Shown here in pieces: positions 43,222 to 52,493 of a stretch of DNA of 64,000 bases. A program made the position numbers and the translations under genes. Position 1 is the first letter of the stretch. The number at the start of each line of letters is the position of its first letter. The stretch covers positions 124,001 through 188,000 of the forward strand of contig CAJMMT010000001.1 of the NCBI GenBank assembly GCA_905214715.1, in the 5' to 3' direction. Origin of the DNA: an uncultured bacterium. Its GTDB lineage: Bacteria > Bacteroidota > Bacteroidia > Bacteroidales > Muribaculaceae. The notes under the pieces were generated by a model. That model ran no database searches and was not told the origin of the DNA. It was given only the letters and a program-made list of their open reading frames with translations.

Positions 43222-43436
43222 ATCGAATCGTCTCTTTTCTGTGAGTCATAACAGGAAGTCCGAATATGCGATTTCCGGTTACACTACATATAATTAACAT
43301 TTAAAAGGCTACGATGTTTTAATAATCTTTGAAAATGTTAAATCGGGAGCGACTGCTCAATTATTTCGGCTGTAGGAGGCGGCATTTCCATTATATACTT
43401 AAAATGCCTTTTATTACGTTTAATATGCAATACGTT

Positions 43437-44693
43437 ATGAAAAATTATATTTATATGATCATATCGCTGCTGTGCTGTCTATCGGTTTCGTGCAGCGGCG
43501 ATGAACCCGGGCCCCATCCCGAGCCCGACCCGGAGGAGGAAAAGGTCGAGCCGGCTCCTCCTTGCGACCGTACGATGCTTATATATTCTGTCGCGGCCAA
43601 CAACCTGCTCTCTATATTCCGCAATGACAGTCTTGAGATGATGTCTGCCGCTCCGGATATTCCCGACCTCGGCGTAAAGAACCGTGTGCTTCTTTATTTC
43701 GCGTCGATGAAGGGTAAACCTACACTCTCCGAGTTGCGCGTAGACAAGAACGGCAAAGGAGTGTTCAAACTTCTGAAGGTATATGAGCGCGACATGGCCT
43801 CGACCCATCCGCTGAGGATGAAGAAGGTATGGGAAGATGTGATGTATTACCGCCCTGCGGAAAAATACAGCATGATGCTTGAATCTCACGGCACCGGCTG
43901 GACTCCATCTTTCCGTGAGCATCCCATGCCCGACGAGGTTTCGGAACTACCGGCTTACGACGGCGGGGCCGTGGCGTTCTCGTTCGGTTCCGACCAGTCG
44001 CTCGGCGACGGCTCCGACTCGATAGATATACTTGAACTCGCCGACGTATTCCGGGATGGTCAGCTTGACTTCATATGGTTCGACGCATGTTATATGTCAG
44101 GCATCGAGACCTTATATCAGCTGCGCCGTAAGGCCCGGTATTTCGTGGGGTACGTGATGGAGATATTAGGCGACGGTGTGCCTTACGACCGTGTACTGCC
44201 TCTTATAGCCGGCGGCGCTCCCGACCTCGCTGCCGGAGCCGAGAAGGTTTTTTCCTATTTCAACAATGCCGGCAATCCTGTGTCGGTATCGGTTGTGGAT
44301 TTGAGTCTGCTTGACCGGCTTGCCGAAACGGTAAGACCTTTGGCGACCGTAGAGGAGATCACGTACGCCGGATTCCTGCAGAATTATGCCAGAAGGCCCC
44401 ACGGACCTTTCTATGATCTCGGGGAATACATAAACCGTACCGGCGAGAATCTCGACGAAACCGGTGCGTTGCTCGAAGATTTCAACAAGGCGTTGGCCGA
44501 TGCCGTGCCATATAAGAATATATCGGACTGCAACTTCTATAATGCGCCGGTGGATAAGTCGGTATACAGCGGTATCAGTACCCATATTCCCGGTCAGCCT
44601 ACGACCCCGGTTGATGTGGAACGATACTGGTTCAGCACCGATTGGGCCAAGGCCGCCTATCCCCAACTGGAGGACATCGCCATAGCCGAGTAA
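43437..44693 (+). CDS. C11 (clostripain)-family cysteine peptidase lipoprotein
   Basis: The start at 43437 (MKNYIYMIISLLCCLSVSCSG) gives a clear lipobox with lipidated Cys19; the open frame extends 108 bp upstream but without a better signal. An acidic Pro-rich spacer (PGPHPEPDPEEEKVEP) lifts the domain from the membrane. C11 catalytic dyad: His151 in LESHGTGW and Cys218 in FDACYMSGIE. Probably an Arg/Lys-specific surface peptidase as in clostripain. It is 418 residues and likely leads a transcript with the MscS and ThiF genes (42-nt gap). Confidence 0.9.
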   Translation: MKNYIYMIISLLCCLSVSCSGDEPGPHPEPDPEEEKVEPAPPCDRTMLIYSVAANNLLSIFRNDSLEMMSAAPDIPDLGVKNRVLLYFASMKGKPTLSELRVDKNGKGVFKLLKVYERDMASTHPLRMKKVWEDVMYYRPAEKYSMMLESHGTGWTPSFREHPMPDEVSELPAYDGGAVAFSFGSDQSLGDGSDSIDILELADVFRDGQLDFIWFDACYMSGIETLYQLRRKARYFVGYVMEILGDGVPYDRVLPLIAGGAPDLAAGAEKVFSYFNNAGNPVSVSVVDLSLLDRLAETVRPLATVEEITYAGFLQNYARRPHGPFYDLGEYINRTGENLDETGALLEDFNKALADAVPYKNISDCNFYNAPVDKSVYSGISTHIPGQPTTPVDVERYWFSTDWAKAAYPQLEDIAIAE

Positions 44694-44734
44694 CCCGAAC
44701 CCTTAAAACTTAAAACTAACAACTATACCACCCA

Positions 44735-45838
44735 ATGATACAGACAGACGACCTGCCCATAGTACCGATGCCCGACAATGTGGAATCGGGAAAGTCGGCA
44801 CTCAAGGCCCTGGAGGGACTTTCGATTGACGACGCCCTTACGAAAATAGCGAACTCGATAGTGGATTTCGGGTTCAAACTGCTTATAGCGATTCTGATTT
44901 TCTACATAGGGCGTTTCATAATAGGTAGGATTTTCAAGTTCGTGCACTCTGTTATGGTGTCGCGCAAGATAGATGCCTCGCTTACCACATTCGTGCTGTC
45001 GCTGATCAGGATGGTGCTGTATTTCATACTCATAATCACGGTTGTGGGAATACTCGGAATAGAGACCAGCTCCTTCCTCGCGCTGTTCGCGTCGGCAGGT
45101 GTCGCCATCGGTATGGCTCTCAGCGGTACGCTCCAGAATTTCGCCGGCGGTGTGCTTATATTGCTTCTCAAACCTTACCGTGTGGGCGATTTCATCGAGG
45201 CCGGTGGTTTTACGGGAACCGTGAAGGAGATACAGATTTTCCACACCGTAATCAACACCACCGACAACAAGGCCATCATTGTCCCCAACGGCGGTCTCTC
45301 TACCGGAAGCATCAACAATTATTCCCTTGAGGAATACCGTCGCGTAGACTGGACTATAAGTCTGTCGTATGATACGGATTATCCGGCGGCTGCCGAGTTC
45401 ATAAAGAAGATGCTTCTGTCTGACGACCGTGTGGTTGTGAAATATATCGACGATGACAAACAGAAACGTCGTGCCAAGGGATTGGACAAAAGTCTGAATG
45501 TTGTGGAAGAGTCGGAAGAGGATCCATCTCTTCCCGAAAAGAAGATGGGCTTTTTCAAGCGCATAAGAATGCGTCAGAAGAAACACAGCGCGAAAATCCA
45601 GCAGAAAATGCGCGAGCAGATGGAGCTGAACGCGGCTCTTCCGATCAATGCCGACCGTTCTCCTTTTGTCGGCCTCAACGAATTGGCTGACAGCTCCATC
45701 AATATCGTGGTAAGGGCCTGGACCCATTCAGATAACTACTGGGGACTTTATTTCGACATGAACCGTCGGTTCTTCGCCGAGTTGCCGAAAGCGGGCTTCG
45801 ACTTCCCCTTCCCGCAGCTTGACGTGCATATGAAGTAA
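44735..45838 (+). CDS. MscS-family mechanosensitive channel with internal charged insertion
   Basis: Inner-membrane pressure-release channel. Three TM segments precede the pore-lining helix and the beta domain: GVAIGMALSGTLQNFAGGVLILLLKPYRVGDFIE and KEIQIFHTVINTTDNKAIIVPNG are the family's signature stretches. The cytoplasmic domain carries an unusual highly basic and acidic insertion (about residues 232-300: KRRAKGLDKS, EESEEDPSLPEKK, RIRMRQKKHSAKIQQKMREQM) before the final beta segment (NIVVRAWTHSDNYWGLYFDM). At 367 residues it is longer than E. coli MscS (286), mostly because of this. It is 3 nt from the ThiF-like gene. Confidence 0.92.
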   Translation: MIQTDDLPIVPMPDNVESGKSALKALEGLSIDDALTKIANSIVDFGFKLLIAILIFYIGRFIIGRIFKFVHSVMVSRKIDASLTTFVLSLIRMVLYFILIITVVGILGIETSSFLALFASAGVAIGMALSGTLQNFAGGVLILLLKPYRVGDFIEAGGFTGTVKEIQIFHTVINTTDNKAIIVPNGGLSTGSINNYSLEEYRRVDWTISLSYDTDYPAAAEFIKKMLLSDDRVVVKYIDDDKQKRRAKGLDKSLNVVEESEEDPSLPEKKMGFFKRIRMRQKKHSAKIQQKMREQMELNAALPINADRSPFVGLNELADSSINIVVRAWTHSDNYWGLYFDMNRRFFAELPKAGFDFPFPQLDVHMK

Positions 45839-45841
45839 TCT

Positions 45842-46540
45842 ATGAACGAATACAGGCGTTATGCCCGGCAGATGGCCGTCGCGGGTATAGGAGAGGAGGG
45901 GCAGCGCAGGCTTTCTGCGGCGAAGGTAGCGGTAATAGGATGCGGGGCGCTCGGCTCGCTGGTATCGATGTATCTCGCGGGTGCCGGGGTGGGCGAGATT
46001 GTCATTGCCGATTTCGATACGGTAGACATATCGAATTTGCAACGGCAGGTGTTTTTCTCGGAGGCGGAAGCGGGCTGTAAAAAAGTGGTGTCGCTTGCCC
46101 GCCGTATCCGGGATCTGAATTCCACTGTAGAGGTTACCGCTCTTGATGTGATGATCACACTTAAAAATGGCGCGGAACTGTTGGGGGACGCGGATTTCAT
46201 TATCGACGCCACGGACAATCCGGCATCGAAATATATGACAGACCGACTTTGCCGGGAGCTGGATAAAGCCTGCTGCATAGGTGGAGTGGAGGGTATGCGT
46301 GGCCAACTGATAACTATCCTTCCCGGAGATGAACGTTATGCCGACATATTCCCCGACCTTCCGGAAGATCCCGGTTTGACGCCATGCACGGTTGCCGGAG
46401 TACTGGGTCCGGCGGCAGGAACGGTGGCTTCATTGCAGGCTGCCGAGGCTATAAAATTCATAACCGGTGGGCGGATGTGCCGACATAGTCTGCTTGACTT
46501 CGATCTTTCCGACATGCGCTTCTCACAGTTCGATTTATAA
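45842..46540 (+). CDS. ThiF/MoeB/HesA-family E1-like adenylyltransferase
   Basis: Adenylates the C-terminus of a ubiquitin-like sulfur carrier such as MoaD or ThiS. It has the nucleotide loop VAVIGCGALGSLVSMYLAGAG, the DFDTVDISNLQRQVFF arginine/Asp segment, IDATDNPASK, and a Cys in LTPCTVAGVLGPAAG at the family's active-site region. At 232 residues it is the short HesA/ThiF form without a rhodanese domain; the two CxxC zinc pairs of MoeB are not seen. No thi or moa genes are adjacent, so the carrier is unknown. It is coupled to mscS. Confidence 0.87.
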   Translation: MNEYRRYARQMAVAGIGEEGQRRLSAAKVAVIGCGALGSLVSMYLAGAGVGEIVIADFDTVDISNLQRQVFFSEAEAGCKKVVSLARRIRDLNSTVEVTALDVMITLKNGAELLGDADFIIDATDNPASKYMTDRLCRELDKACCIGGVEGMRGQLITILPGDERYADIFPDLPEDPGLTPCTVAGVLGPAAGTVASLQAAEAIKFITGGRMCRHSLLDFDLSDMRFSQFDL

Positions 46541-46566
46541 TCCGTCAGCTGTGCATTGGAATACGG

Positions 46567-46596
46567 AACAGGCCCCCGGAATACCGGAGGCCTGTT
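46567..46596. terminator. Terminator between the ThiF-like gene and glnA
   Basis: AACAGGCCCCCGG (46567-46579) pairs with CCGGAGGCCTGTT (46584-46596) with one mismatch. It lies between convergent genes and probably serves both. Confidence 0.8.
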
Positions 46597-46622
46597 TGGT
46601 ATTGTGTTGATCTTATTATCTC

Positions 46623-48125
46623 TTATCCGCAGTGCCAGTGGCGGTGCACCTCTTCCAGCATTTTGGCGGGGCTGTTGTCGAGTTTGGCACGCATGTTGCC
46701 GTCGTGATATTTACGCAGTTTCTGTATTACGCCGTCGATCATCTGCGGGGAGAAGACACCTGCGGCTTCGAATGCCGCGCGCTGACGTTCGAGAGCGTCG
46801 GCCGAAGCCTCGCAGCTGTCGGGAAGCGAATCGAGCTGGGCCAGTTTCCCCTGGTTTTCTTCACTGTGGATGTTTACACTTACATATTTCTGTTCAGCTT
46901 TCCGCAGGGCATCTTCCATCTCAAAGCCTATGCGTGCGGCCACGGCCATGCCGGCTATAAGCTGGTAGATATCGGCAGAGCAGTCCGCGCTGCGAAGTTC
47001 GGCAGTCTGCTTCTGAGCGTCAGGAAGGGTTTCGCCGGCTTCGAGAGGATTGGCCTTCACCAGCATGTCCACTCCGGCTGACCATCCGAGAGGCACGCGC
47101 ACCAGTACCGAACGGTTGCGGTCGCCCCAGCAGACCGATGTGGGAGCCTCCTGATGAGGTACAAGACGGAAATAGCTGGTGGGAACCTTGTTGCCGAATG
47201 CTGTCAGAGCAGGAGCATATTCGAGAATTCCGGCTATGGCTTTGCGCGCTTCATCGCTGAGACCGTTTTGGCCTACCATCATGTTGCGTCCATCCTTCAT
47301 AATCTTGAAGTGTATGTGGAGTCCGCTTCCGGCTTTGCCGGCGGTTATCTTTGGCGCGAAGGTGACATCGAGACCTTCCTTGGCGGCAAGGGTTCTGATT
47401 ATCCACTTGGCAATCATGAGGTCGTCGGCTGCACGGGTTGCCTCTATGGGCAGGAATTCTATCTCGTTCTGCTCGTAGATACGGTTGTCGAGAGTGAAGT
47501 TGCCCACTTCATTGTGGCCATATTTTATCTGGCATCCGGCCTGGGCTATGAGACTCATGCACTTCGTGCGGAATCCGTTGAATTTCGCGAACGGTGTCGA
47601 CTCGTGGTATCCTTTCTGGTCGCGTGCCTGGAATAGGCCGCAGTCTTCAGATATCACATAATATTCAAGTTCGCCCATAGCATGGAACTCCATCCCTGTT
47701 GTCTTGCGGAAGGCCTCGCATGCCTTGCGGAGGGTATATTCCGGTGAAGACTCCAGTGGGCGGCCATCCTTGTCGAAGAAAGAGGCGAGCATCGTCAGGG
47801 CCGGAACCTCGGAGAAGGGGTCGACGAAAGCCGTGGAGAAACGGGGTATGACATAAAGGTCGGAATTGCCGGCTTCTATAAAGGGGAAGAGGCTCGAACC
47901 GTCGACGCGTTCACCGTATGTGAGAATGGATTCGAGATATGCTTCCGAGTTTATGATGAAATTCAGTGTTTTCAGACGGTTGTCATCGGCCGGATACATG
48001 AAATTCACCATCTGTATACCGTTTTCTTTTATAAAGCGGATTATATCGGCTTTACGGAACTGCGAAGGTTCTTTCTGCAGGTATTGCACTACCTTGTTGG
48101 GGCAGAGCGAAACGTTAGTGTTCAT
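46623..48125 (-). CDS. glnA: Glutamine synthetase (type I-like)
   Basis: ATP-dependent synthesis of glutamine from glutamate and ammonia in the cytoplasm. It has the metal and substrate motifs MGELEYYV, HNEVGNFTLDNRIYEQNEIEF and GSGLHIHF (the conserved GSGxHxH), then RLVPHQEAPTSVCWGDRNRSVLVRVP. At 500 residues it is longer than E. coli GlnA (469), as in related Bacteroidetes enzymes. The adenylylation Tyr of GSI-beta is not clearly present. It is monocistronic on the minus strand. Confidence 0.9.
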   Translation of the reverse strand: MNTNVSLCPNKVVQYLQKEPSQFRKADIIRFIKENGIQMVNFMYPADDNRLKTLNFIINSEAYLESILTYGERVDGSSLFPFIEAGNSDLYVIPRFSTAFVDPFSEVPALTMLASFFDKDGRPLESSPEYTLRKACEAFRKTTGMEFHAMGELEYYVISEDCGLFQARDQKGYHESTPFAKFNGFRTKCMSLIAQAGCQIKYGHNEVGNFTLDNRIYEQNEIEFLPIEATRAADDLMIAKWIIRTLAAKEGLDVTFAPKITAGKAGSGLHIHFKIMKDGRNMMVGQNGLSDEARKAIAGILEYAPALTAFGNKVPTSYFRLVPHQEAPTSVCWGDRNRSVLVRVPLGWSAGVDMLVKANPLEAGETLPDAQKQTAELRSADCSADIYQLIAGMAVAARIGFEMEDALRKAEQKYVSVNIHSEENQGKLAQLDSLPDSCEASADALERQRAAFEAAGVFSPQMIDGVIQKLRKYHDGNMRAKLDNSPAKMLEEVHRHWHCG

Positions 48126-48243
48126 AGTGTCAGATATGTATTAGATAAGGTGCGGTAAAGATAATAAATTCCTGCCAATCTGCAATTACATACCTTCAAT
48201 TTTTAAGAAATTCTGAGACATGCCATAAATTGCGTGAAGTGGA

Positions 48244-48289
48244 ATATGAAAAAGGTGTGCCGAAAAAAAACGGCACACCTTTTTCATAT
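48244..48289 (-). terminator. Terminator of the M13 peptidase gene, 19-bp perfect stem
   Basis: Arms 48244-48262 and 48271-48289 with a loop of eight A. On the minus strand the stem is preceded by the M13 stop and followed by AT-rich sequence. Confidence 0.88.
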
Positions 48290-48304
48290 CACTGTAGTGT
48301 GGGA

Positions 48305-50350
48305 TTACCAGATTATCACCCGCTCTGATTCGGGTCGGTAGAGTTTGTCACCTTCGGTGATGTTGAAGGCCTTGAAGAAAGGCTCGATGTTGCGGAGCGA
48401 CACATTCACTCGGTTTTCGCCGAGAGAGTGAACGTCGCCGAGAGTCAGCGAACGCTTTTCTTCATCGCGGGTGTTCTGTGCCCACAGGTTGGCATAGTTC
48501 ATATAGTAAACCTGAATGGGGGAGAATCCGTCGATCATAGCTTCTTTGGATGTTACGTCGACACCCTTTTTCTTCTGGCTGTCGAGGAAGGCGGTCATAG
48601 CCACGCGAAGGCCGCCCTGGTCGGCTATGTTCTCGCCAAGAGTGTAGTTGCCGTTGGCCATGAGGCCGGGTAGAACCTCGACCTGATCGAACTGTTCGGC
48701 AAGACCTTGGGTAAGTTCGGCGAATGCATTGGCATCTTCAGATGTCCACCAGTTTATCATGTTGCCGTCGGCATCGAAGTTGCAACCCTGGTCGTCGAAA
48801 CCGTGGGTAAGTTCGTGGCCGATAACCACACCTATGCCACCGTAGTTTTCGGCGTCGGAGGAATTGGGGTCGAAGAAAGGAGCCTGGAGTATACCGGCAG
48901 GGAATACAATCTCATTGTTGATGGGGTTGTAATAGGCGTTGATGGTCTGAGGAGTCATGCCCCATTCCGTGCGGTCAACGGGCTTGCCCCACTTTGCCAG
49001 ATACTCGTCCTGAGCCCATAAGTGGGCGTTGTGAACGTTTTCCCAATAGGAGAGGGCGGGGTCTACATTCAGTTTGCTGTAGTCTTTCCACTTGTCGGGA
49101 TAGCCGATTTTCACTGTGATGGCGTTAAGTTTCTTCAGAGCCTGAACCTTAGTGTCGTCGCTCATCCAGGGAAGGTGGATTATATGTTTGCCAAGAGCGT
49201 TGCGAAGGTTCTCGACCAAGCCGATCATATATTCTTTGGAAGACTCGGGGAAGTATTCAGCCACGTAGAGCTCGCCGATGGCCTCGCCCATGAGACCTTC
49301 GGTAACACCAAGGGCCTTTTTCCAACGTGGACGCTGCTGCTGTACGCCGCTCTTGACCTTGCTGAATTCAAATGAAGTGTCGCTGAATCTGTCGCTGAGG
49401 TATGGCGCGGCGCGCGATACGAAATGCCACAGATAATAGTCTTTCTTCTCACGGTCTGAAAGAGTGGAGAAAAGCTTGTTGGCCTGGGCCATGGGACGCA
49501 GTTCGGTTACAATCACTGTCTCTGGTGTGTCGATACCCATAGTCTCCACAAACATGCGATCCCATGGGAAAGAGGGATAATCGGCTTTAAGCTGGGCTAT
49601 GCTGCGGGGATTGTACATTGCCGGTATGTTGCGGCTTTCCTCGCGAGTGAGAGCGGAATCGGCTATCTGGGTCTCGATGCTGATAACATTCTTCGCTATG
49701 CGTCTGGCATCTTTCTTGCTGAAACCGGCGTTCTGCATCTGGTCGGTTATGAGCTTTCTGTATGCTTCGAGCACTTTCTTGTTTGCAGGGTCTTTAGACA
49801 GGTAATAGTCGCGGTCTCCCAGACCGAAGTCTCCGGATCCGGCATACATGGCATATATCTGACTGTTCATCAGGTCTTCCTGAGGTCCTACTCCGATAAA
49901 GGGAGAGGAATAATTGCGGTGCAACCATAGGAAGAGGTCTTCCATATCAGCGGGAGCGGTATTCTCGATGCGTGCCAACTCTCCTTTTATCGGTGCTGCT
50001 CCAAGCTGATTGCGACGCACGGAATCCATGCCGGCTTCATAGAGAGTGGCAACCTTGTAAGCGTTTGTACCCGGCTGAGGATTGGTCGATGCCAGATGGG
50101 TAACGATACGCTGCACACGGTTGTTGCTTGAATCGTTAAGGATGTTGAACTGTCCGTAACGGGCATATTCCGGTGTGAGAGGGTGAGATTCCATCCATCC
50201 ACGGTTAACGTGATGGTAGAAGTCATTTCCCGGTTTCACACTCGGGTCAATTCCGTTCTTGTCGAGGCTCTTAAGATGTTCCTGAGCCATAGCCGAAAGG
50301 GGCAGCACTGCTGCCGCGACGGCTGCGAAAAACACTTTGGTGAATTTCAT
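48305..50350 (-). CDS. pepO: M13-family zinc metallopeptidase (PepO/neprilysin-like)
   Basis: Exported oligopeptidase. Signal peptide MKFTKVFFAAVAAAVLPLSAMAQ. Zinc site HELTH in GVVIGHELTHGFDDQG, third ligand Glu in ENIADQGG, substrate-binding NAYYNP before it, and the C-terminal YRPESERVIIW tail close to the family's CXXW end (the Cys is absent, as in bacterial forms). At 681 residues it is the usual length. It acts in the periplasm or outside the cell on peptides up to about 30 residues by family knowledge. Confidence 0.95.
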   Translation of the reverse strand: MKFTKVFFAAVAAAVLPLSAMAQEHLKSLDKNGIDPSVKPGNDFYHHVNRGWMESHPLTPEYARYGQFNILNDSSNNRVQRIVTHLASTNPQPGTNAYKVATLYEAGMDSVRRNQLGAAPIKGELARIENTAPADMEDLFLWLHRNYSSPFIGVGPQEDLMNSQIYAMYAGSGDFGLGDRDYYLSKDPANKKVLEAYRKLITDQMQNAGFSKKDARRIAKNVISIETQIADSALTREESRNIPAMYNPRSIAQLKADYPSFPWDRMFVETMGIDTPETVIVTELRPMAQANKLFSTLSDREKKDYYLWHFVSRAAPYLSDRFSDTSFEFSKVKSGVQQQRPRWKKALGVTEGLMGEAIGELYVAEYFPESSKEYMIGLVENLRNALGKHIIHLPWMSDDTKVQALKKLNAITVKIGYPDKWKDYSKLNVDPALSYWENVHNAHLWAQDEYLAKWGKPVDRTEWGMTPQTINAYYNPINNEIVFPAGILQAPFFDPNSSDAENYGGIGVVIGHELTHGFDDQGCNFDADGNMINWWTSEDANAFAELTQGLAEQFDQVEVLPGLMANGNYTLGENIADQGGLRVAMTAFLDSQKKKGVDVTSKEAMIDGFSPIQVYYMNYANLWAQNTRDEEKRSLTLGDVHSLGENRVNVSLRNIEPFFKAFNITEGDKLYRPESERVIIW

Positions 50351-50411
50351 GATCGGTTATAATATTTGAGGTTTATCATTTAATTCTTCCCGACTTATTG
50401 TCGCCGCCATG

Positions 50412-50642
50412 TTACTGTCCGGCGGTATCATCATCAGGGTCGGGAATGTATTCGAGTATGTCGCCCGGCTGGCAATCCAGCTCACGGCAGATACTGACCA
50501 AGGTAGAGAACCTTATGGCCTTGGCTTTTCCGGTCTTTAGAATCGAAAGGTTGGAGGGAGTGATGCCCATACGTTCGGAAAGGTCTCCAAGGCTTATCTT
50601 GCGCTTGGCCATCACGACATCGAGATTGACTATTATTGGCAT
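50412..50642 (-). CDS. XRE-family transcriptional regulator (YozG-like)
   Basis: A 76-residue Cro/C1-type HTH (VNLDVVMAKRKISLGDLSERMGITPSNLSILKTGKAKAIRFSTLVSICRELDCQPGDILEY). The HTH spans about 17-45, and the C-terminal CQPGDILEY is typical of this small class. It starts 18 nt after the DUF2975 gene, the partner these regulators usually travel with. It probably controls that membrane protein's gene or responds to it. Confidence 0.9.
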   Translation of the reverse strand: MPIIVNLDVVMAKRKISLGDLSERMGITPSNLSILKTGKAKAIRFSTLVSICRELDCQPGDILEYIPDPDDDTAGQ

Positions 50643-50660
50643 GGCGGTCGTTAGATAAGC

Positions 50661-51338
50661 TTAGATTGTGAGTTCCTGCTCTTCTTTCATCTGCACTCCG
50701 CGGCTCCATACCTGCGCTATGAGCAGCGACATTATTCCCAACAGAGTCTCGCTCCATGGGATTGTCCAGTATGAAGTAAGACTCATTCCCTTGAACGTTA
50801 CGTTCATACCTGATACGGCATAGTCTTCGGCAAGACCTACGGCTATCTGAAGCATGGCCATTATAAGTAGGAATATGCCTATTTTTTTTAGCCTCTTCAC
50901 GTTGATTTTGTCAAAGATTATGCCACGGTTTATGTTTACCACAAATTTCACCAGCTGTATGGCAAACATAATCAGCATGACGCCAAATGCGGTTATGCAT
51001 AATGCCACAATAAGCATTACACCCAATGTATAGTTGGAAGTCGGTACCGACACCGTGGCTTTGTTTATGCGGATGGGGAATCTGTGGCCGTCATCGGTGG
51101 TAAGAGTGTCTTGAAGCACATCGGTATACGGTTCTATGGAATTTACAATTACTTCCACAGGTATCCCGGGCATTTCGACAGGTTCGCCGGGTCTGGCATT
51201 GGCCTTGGCGTTGACTCCATCCTTGAAACCCTCGGAGAAGCCGCCCACAAGGGCGTATCCCGGTACAAGAACGGAGGCTATAAGCACTGTGATGAAAATT
51301 ATGCAGAGTAGATTTATAGAAGTCCTGTTCATTTGCAA
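50661..51338 (-). CDS. DUF2975-family membrane protein
   Basis: 225 residues with about four TM helices (INLLCIIFITVLIASVLVPGYAL; LGVMLIVALCITAFGVMLIMFA; IGIFLLIMAMLQIAVGLAE; LLGIMSLLIAQVW) and a periplasmic loop. The NINRGIIFDKINVKRLKKIG turn between helices 2 and 3 is characteristic of DUF2975. The function is unknown in the family. It is paired with the XRE regulator downstream, so the two may act as a membrane-linked switch. Confidence 0.88.
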   Translation of the reverse strand: MQMNRTSINLLCIIFITVLIASVLVPGYALVGGFSEGFKDGVNAKANARPGEPVEMPGIPVEVIVNSIEPYTDVLQDTLTTDDGHRFPIRINKATVSVPTSNYTLGVMLIVALCITAFGVMLIMFAIQLVKFVVNINRGIIFDKINVKRLKKIGIFLLIMAMLQIAVGLAEDYAVSGMNVTFKGMSLTSYWTIPWSETLLGIMSLLIAQVWSRGVQMKEEQELTI

Positions 51339-51435
51339 TATCCGAGCCGCCCCATGTTATCATGTGGGAAAGTCCCTTGCCGGCGGTCTACTCCGCGAAG
51401 ATAATAATTAATCTTAAGAAAACAACGATTATTGG

Positions 51436-52461
51436 CTAAAATTTATTGAAATTCAATAAGAGCGTGCTTGAGAGTGTGGATGCTTTGCGTATTGTTTCCT
51501 CCCATTCGGACCTTGCGTCCGACTTCATGGTTATGCCGCCGCCCACATATAACGTGGGTCGCCCGTCGTCTGAAATCTTGGCGGAGCGCAAGTTCACGAA
51601 GTATCGGAATCCATCGGTATATGTCGGACCACACCATCCGCCGTATAGTTCGCGTGGCATCTCTTCAAGATTTTCTATAAGAGGGAGCTCTTTTCTTGTT
51701 TCCGAACCGCACAGGGCCGGAGTGGGGGAGTAGCCGCACAAAAAAGAAGCGATGTCGAATATCCCGGCAGTGGACGTATCAGCTCCGATATATGATTCTA
51801 TCGGGGTACACAGGTGTTCCACAGGTCCGGCTTTCAAAGTTTTAAGTTTCCCGGTTACCGGAGTTAGCCCATTCTTGCGAAACATATGGCAGATGTAGTC
51901 GGTTACAATCTTCTGCTCCTCGATGTTTTTTATATCCCACGGTGTGTTTACGGGAGTATCGGACTTCCGTGTTCCGGCGAGCGCCATCGTGCGTAGACAG
52001 TCTTCGCGACGTTCGAGCAGTAATTCGGGGGAGGCACCTAACCAGCACCCGTATTCATCTGTCTGGAAACAGAAAATGAATGCGTCAGGATAGCTGTAAC
52101 ATAGATTGTCGAATGTGGATTGTATGTCTATACGTTCCCGGATTCTCACACGCCGAGAGAACACAACTTTCCCTTCAGGATTATCGGATGCCAGAAATCG
52201 CTGTATTTCCCTTATAGCTTTTCCGTAGTGTGAGAAAGCCTCGTCAGATGTCTCTATCGTCAGATGGGATGTATCCCGGTTTTGCGGTACAGATGGTGTG
52301 AAAACGGTTTCGATATGGGGAATGATGCTTCTTATGTCAGAGCGGTCTTCCGCTATAAACGGGGCGAATGTGAATCCGTGAGACGCGATTCCGGCCACAC
52401 ATTCGCCTTCGCCTCTTATCGCCTCGGAATCTCCCGGCAATCTGTACTGATACCATGCCAT
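51436..52461 (-). CDS. menF: Isochorismate synthase (menaquinone pathway)
   Basis: Converts chorismate to isochorismate, the first step to menaquinone. Chorismate-binding fold: GKVVFSRRVRIRE, LGASPELLLERR, MALAGTRK, EEQKIVTDYICHMF, SPTPALCG, GWCGPTYTDGFRYFVNLRSA, and the C-terminal LYVGGGITMKSDARSEWEET. At 341 residues it is a little short for MenF. The other men genes are not in the window. It follows rimO by 32 nt on the same strand and may share its transcript. Confidence 0.88.
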   Translation of the reverse strand: MAWYQYRLPGDSEAIRGEGECVAGIASHGFTFAPFIAEDRSDIRSIIPHIETVFTPSVPQNRDTSHLTIETSDEAFSHYGKAIREIQRFLASDNPEGKVVFSRRVRIRERIDIQSTFDNLCYSYPDAFIFCFQTDEYGCWLGASPELLLERREDCLRTMALAGTRKSDTPVNTPWDIKNIEEQKIVTDYICHMFRKNGLTPVTGKLKTLKAGPVEHLCTPIESYIGADTSTAGIFDIASFLCGYSPTPALCGSETRKELPLIENLEEMPRELYGGWCGPTYTDGFRYFVNLRSAKISDDGRPTLYVGGGITMKSDARSEWEETIRKASTLSSTLLLNFNKF

Positions 52462-52493
52462 ATGCTATCGTACCTATATTAAACTTTCTACCA

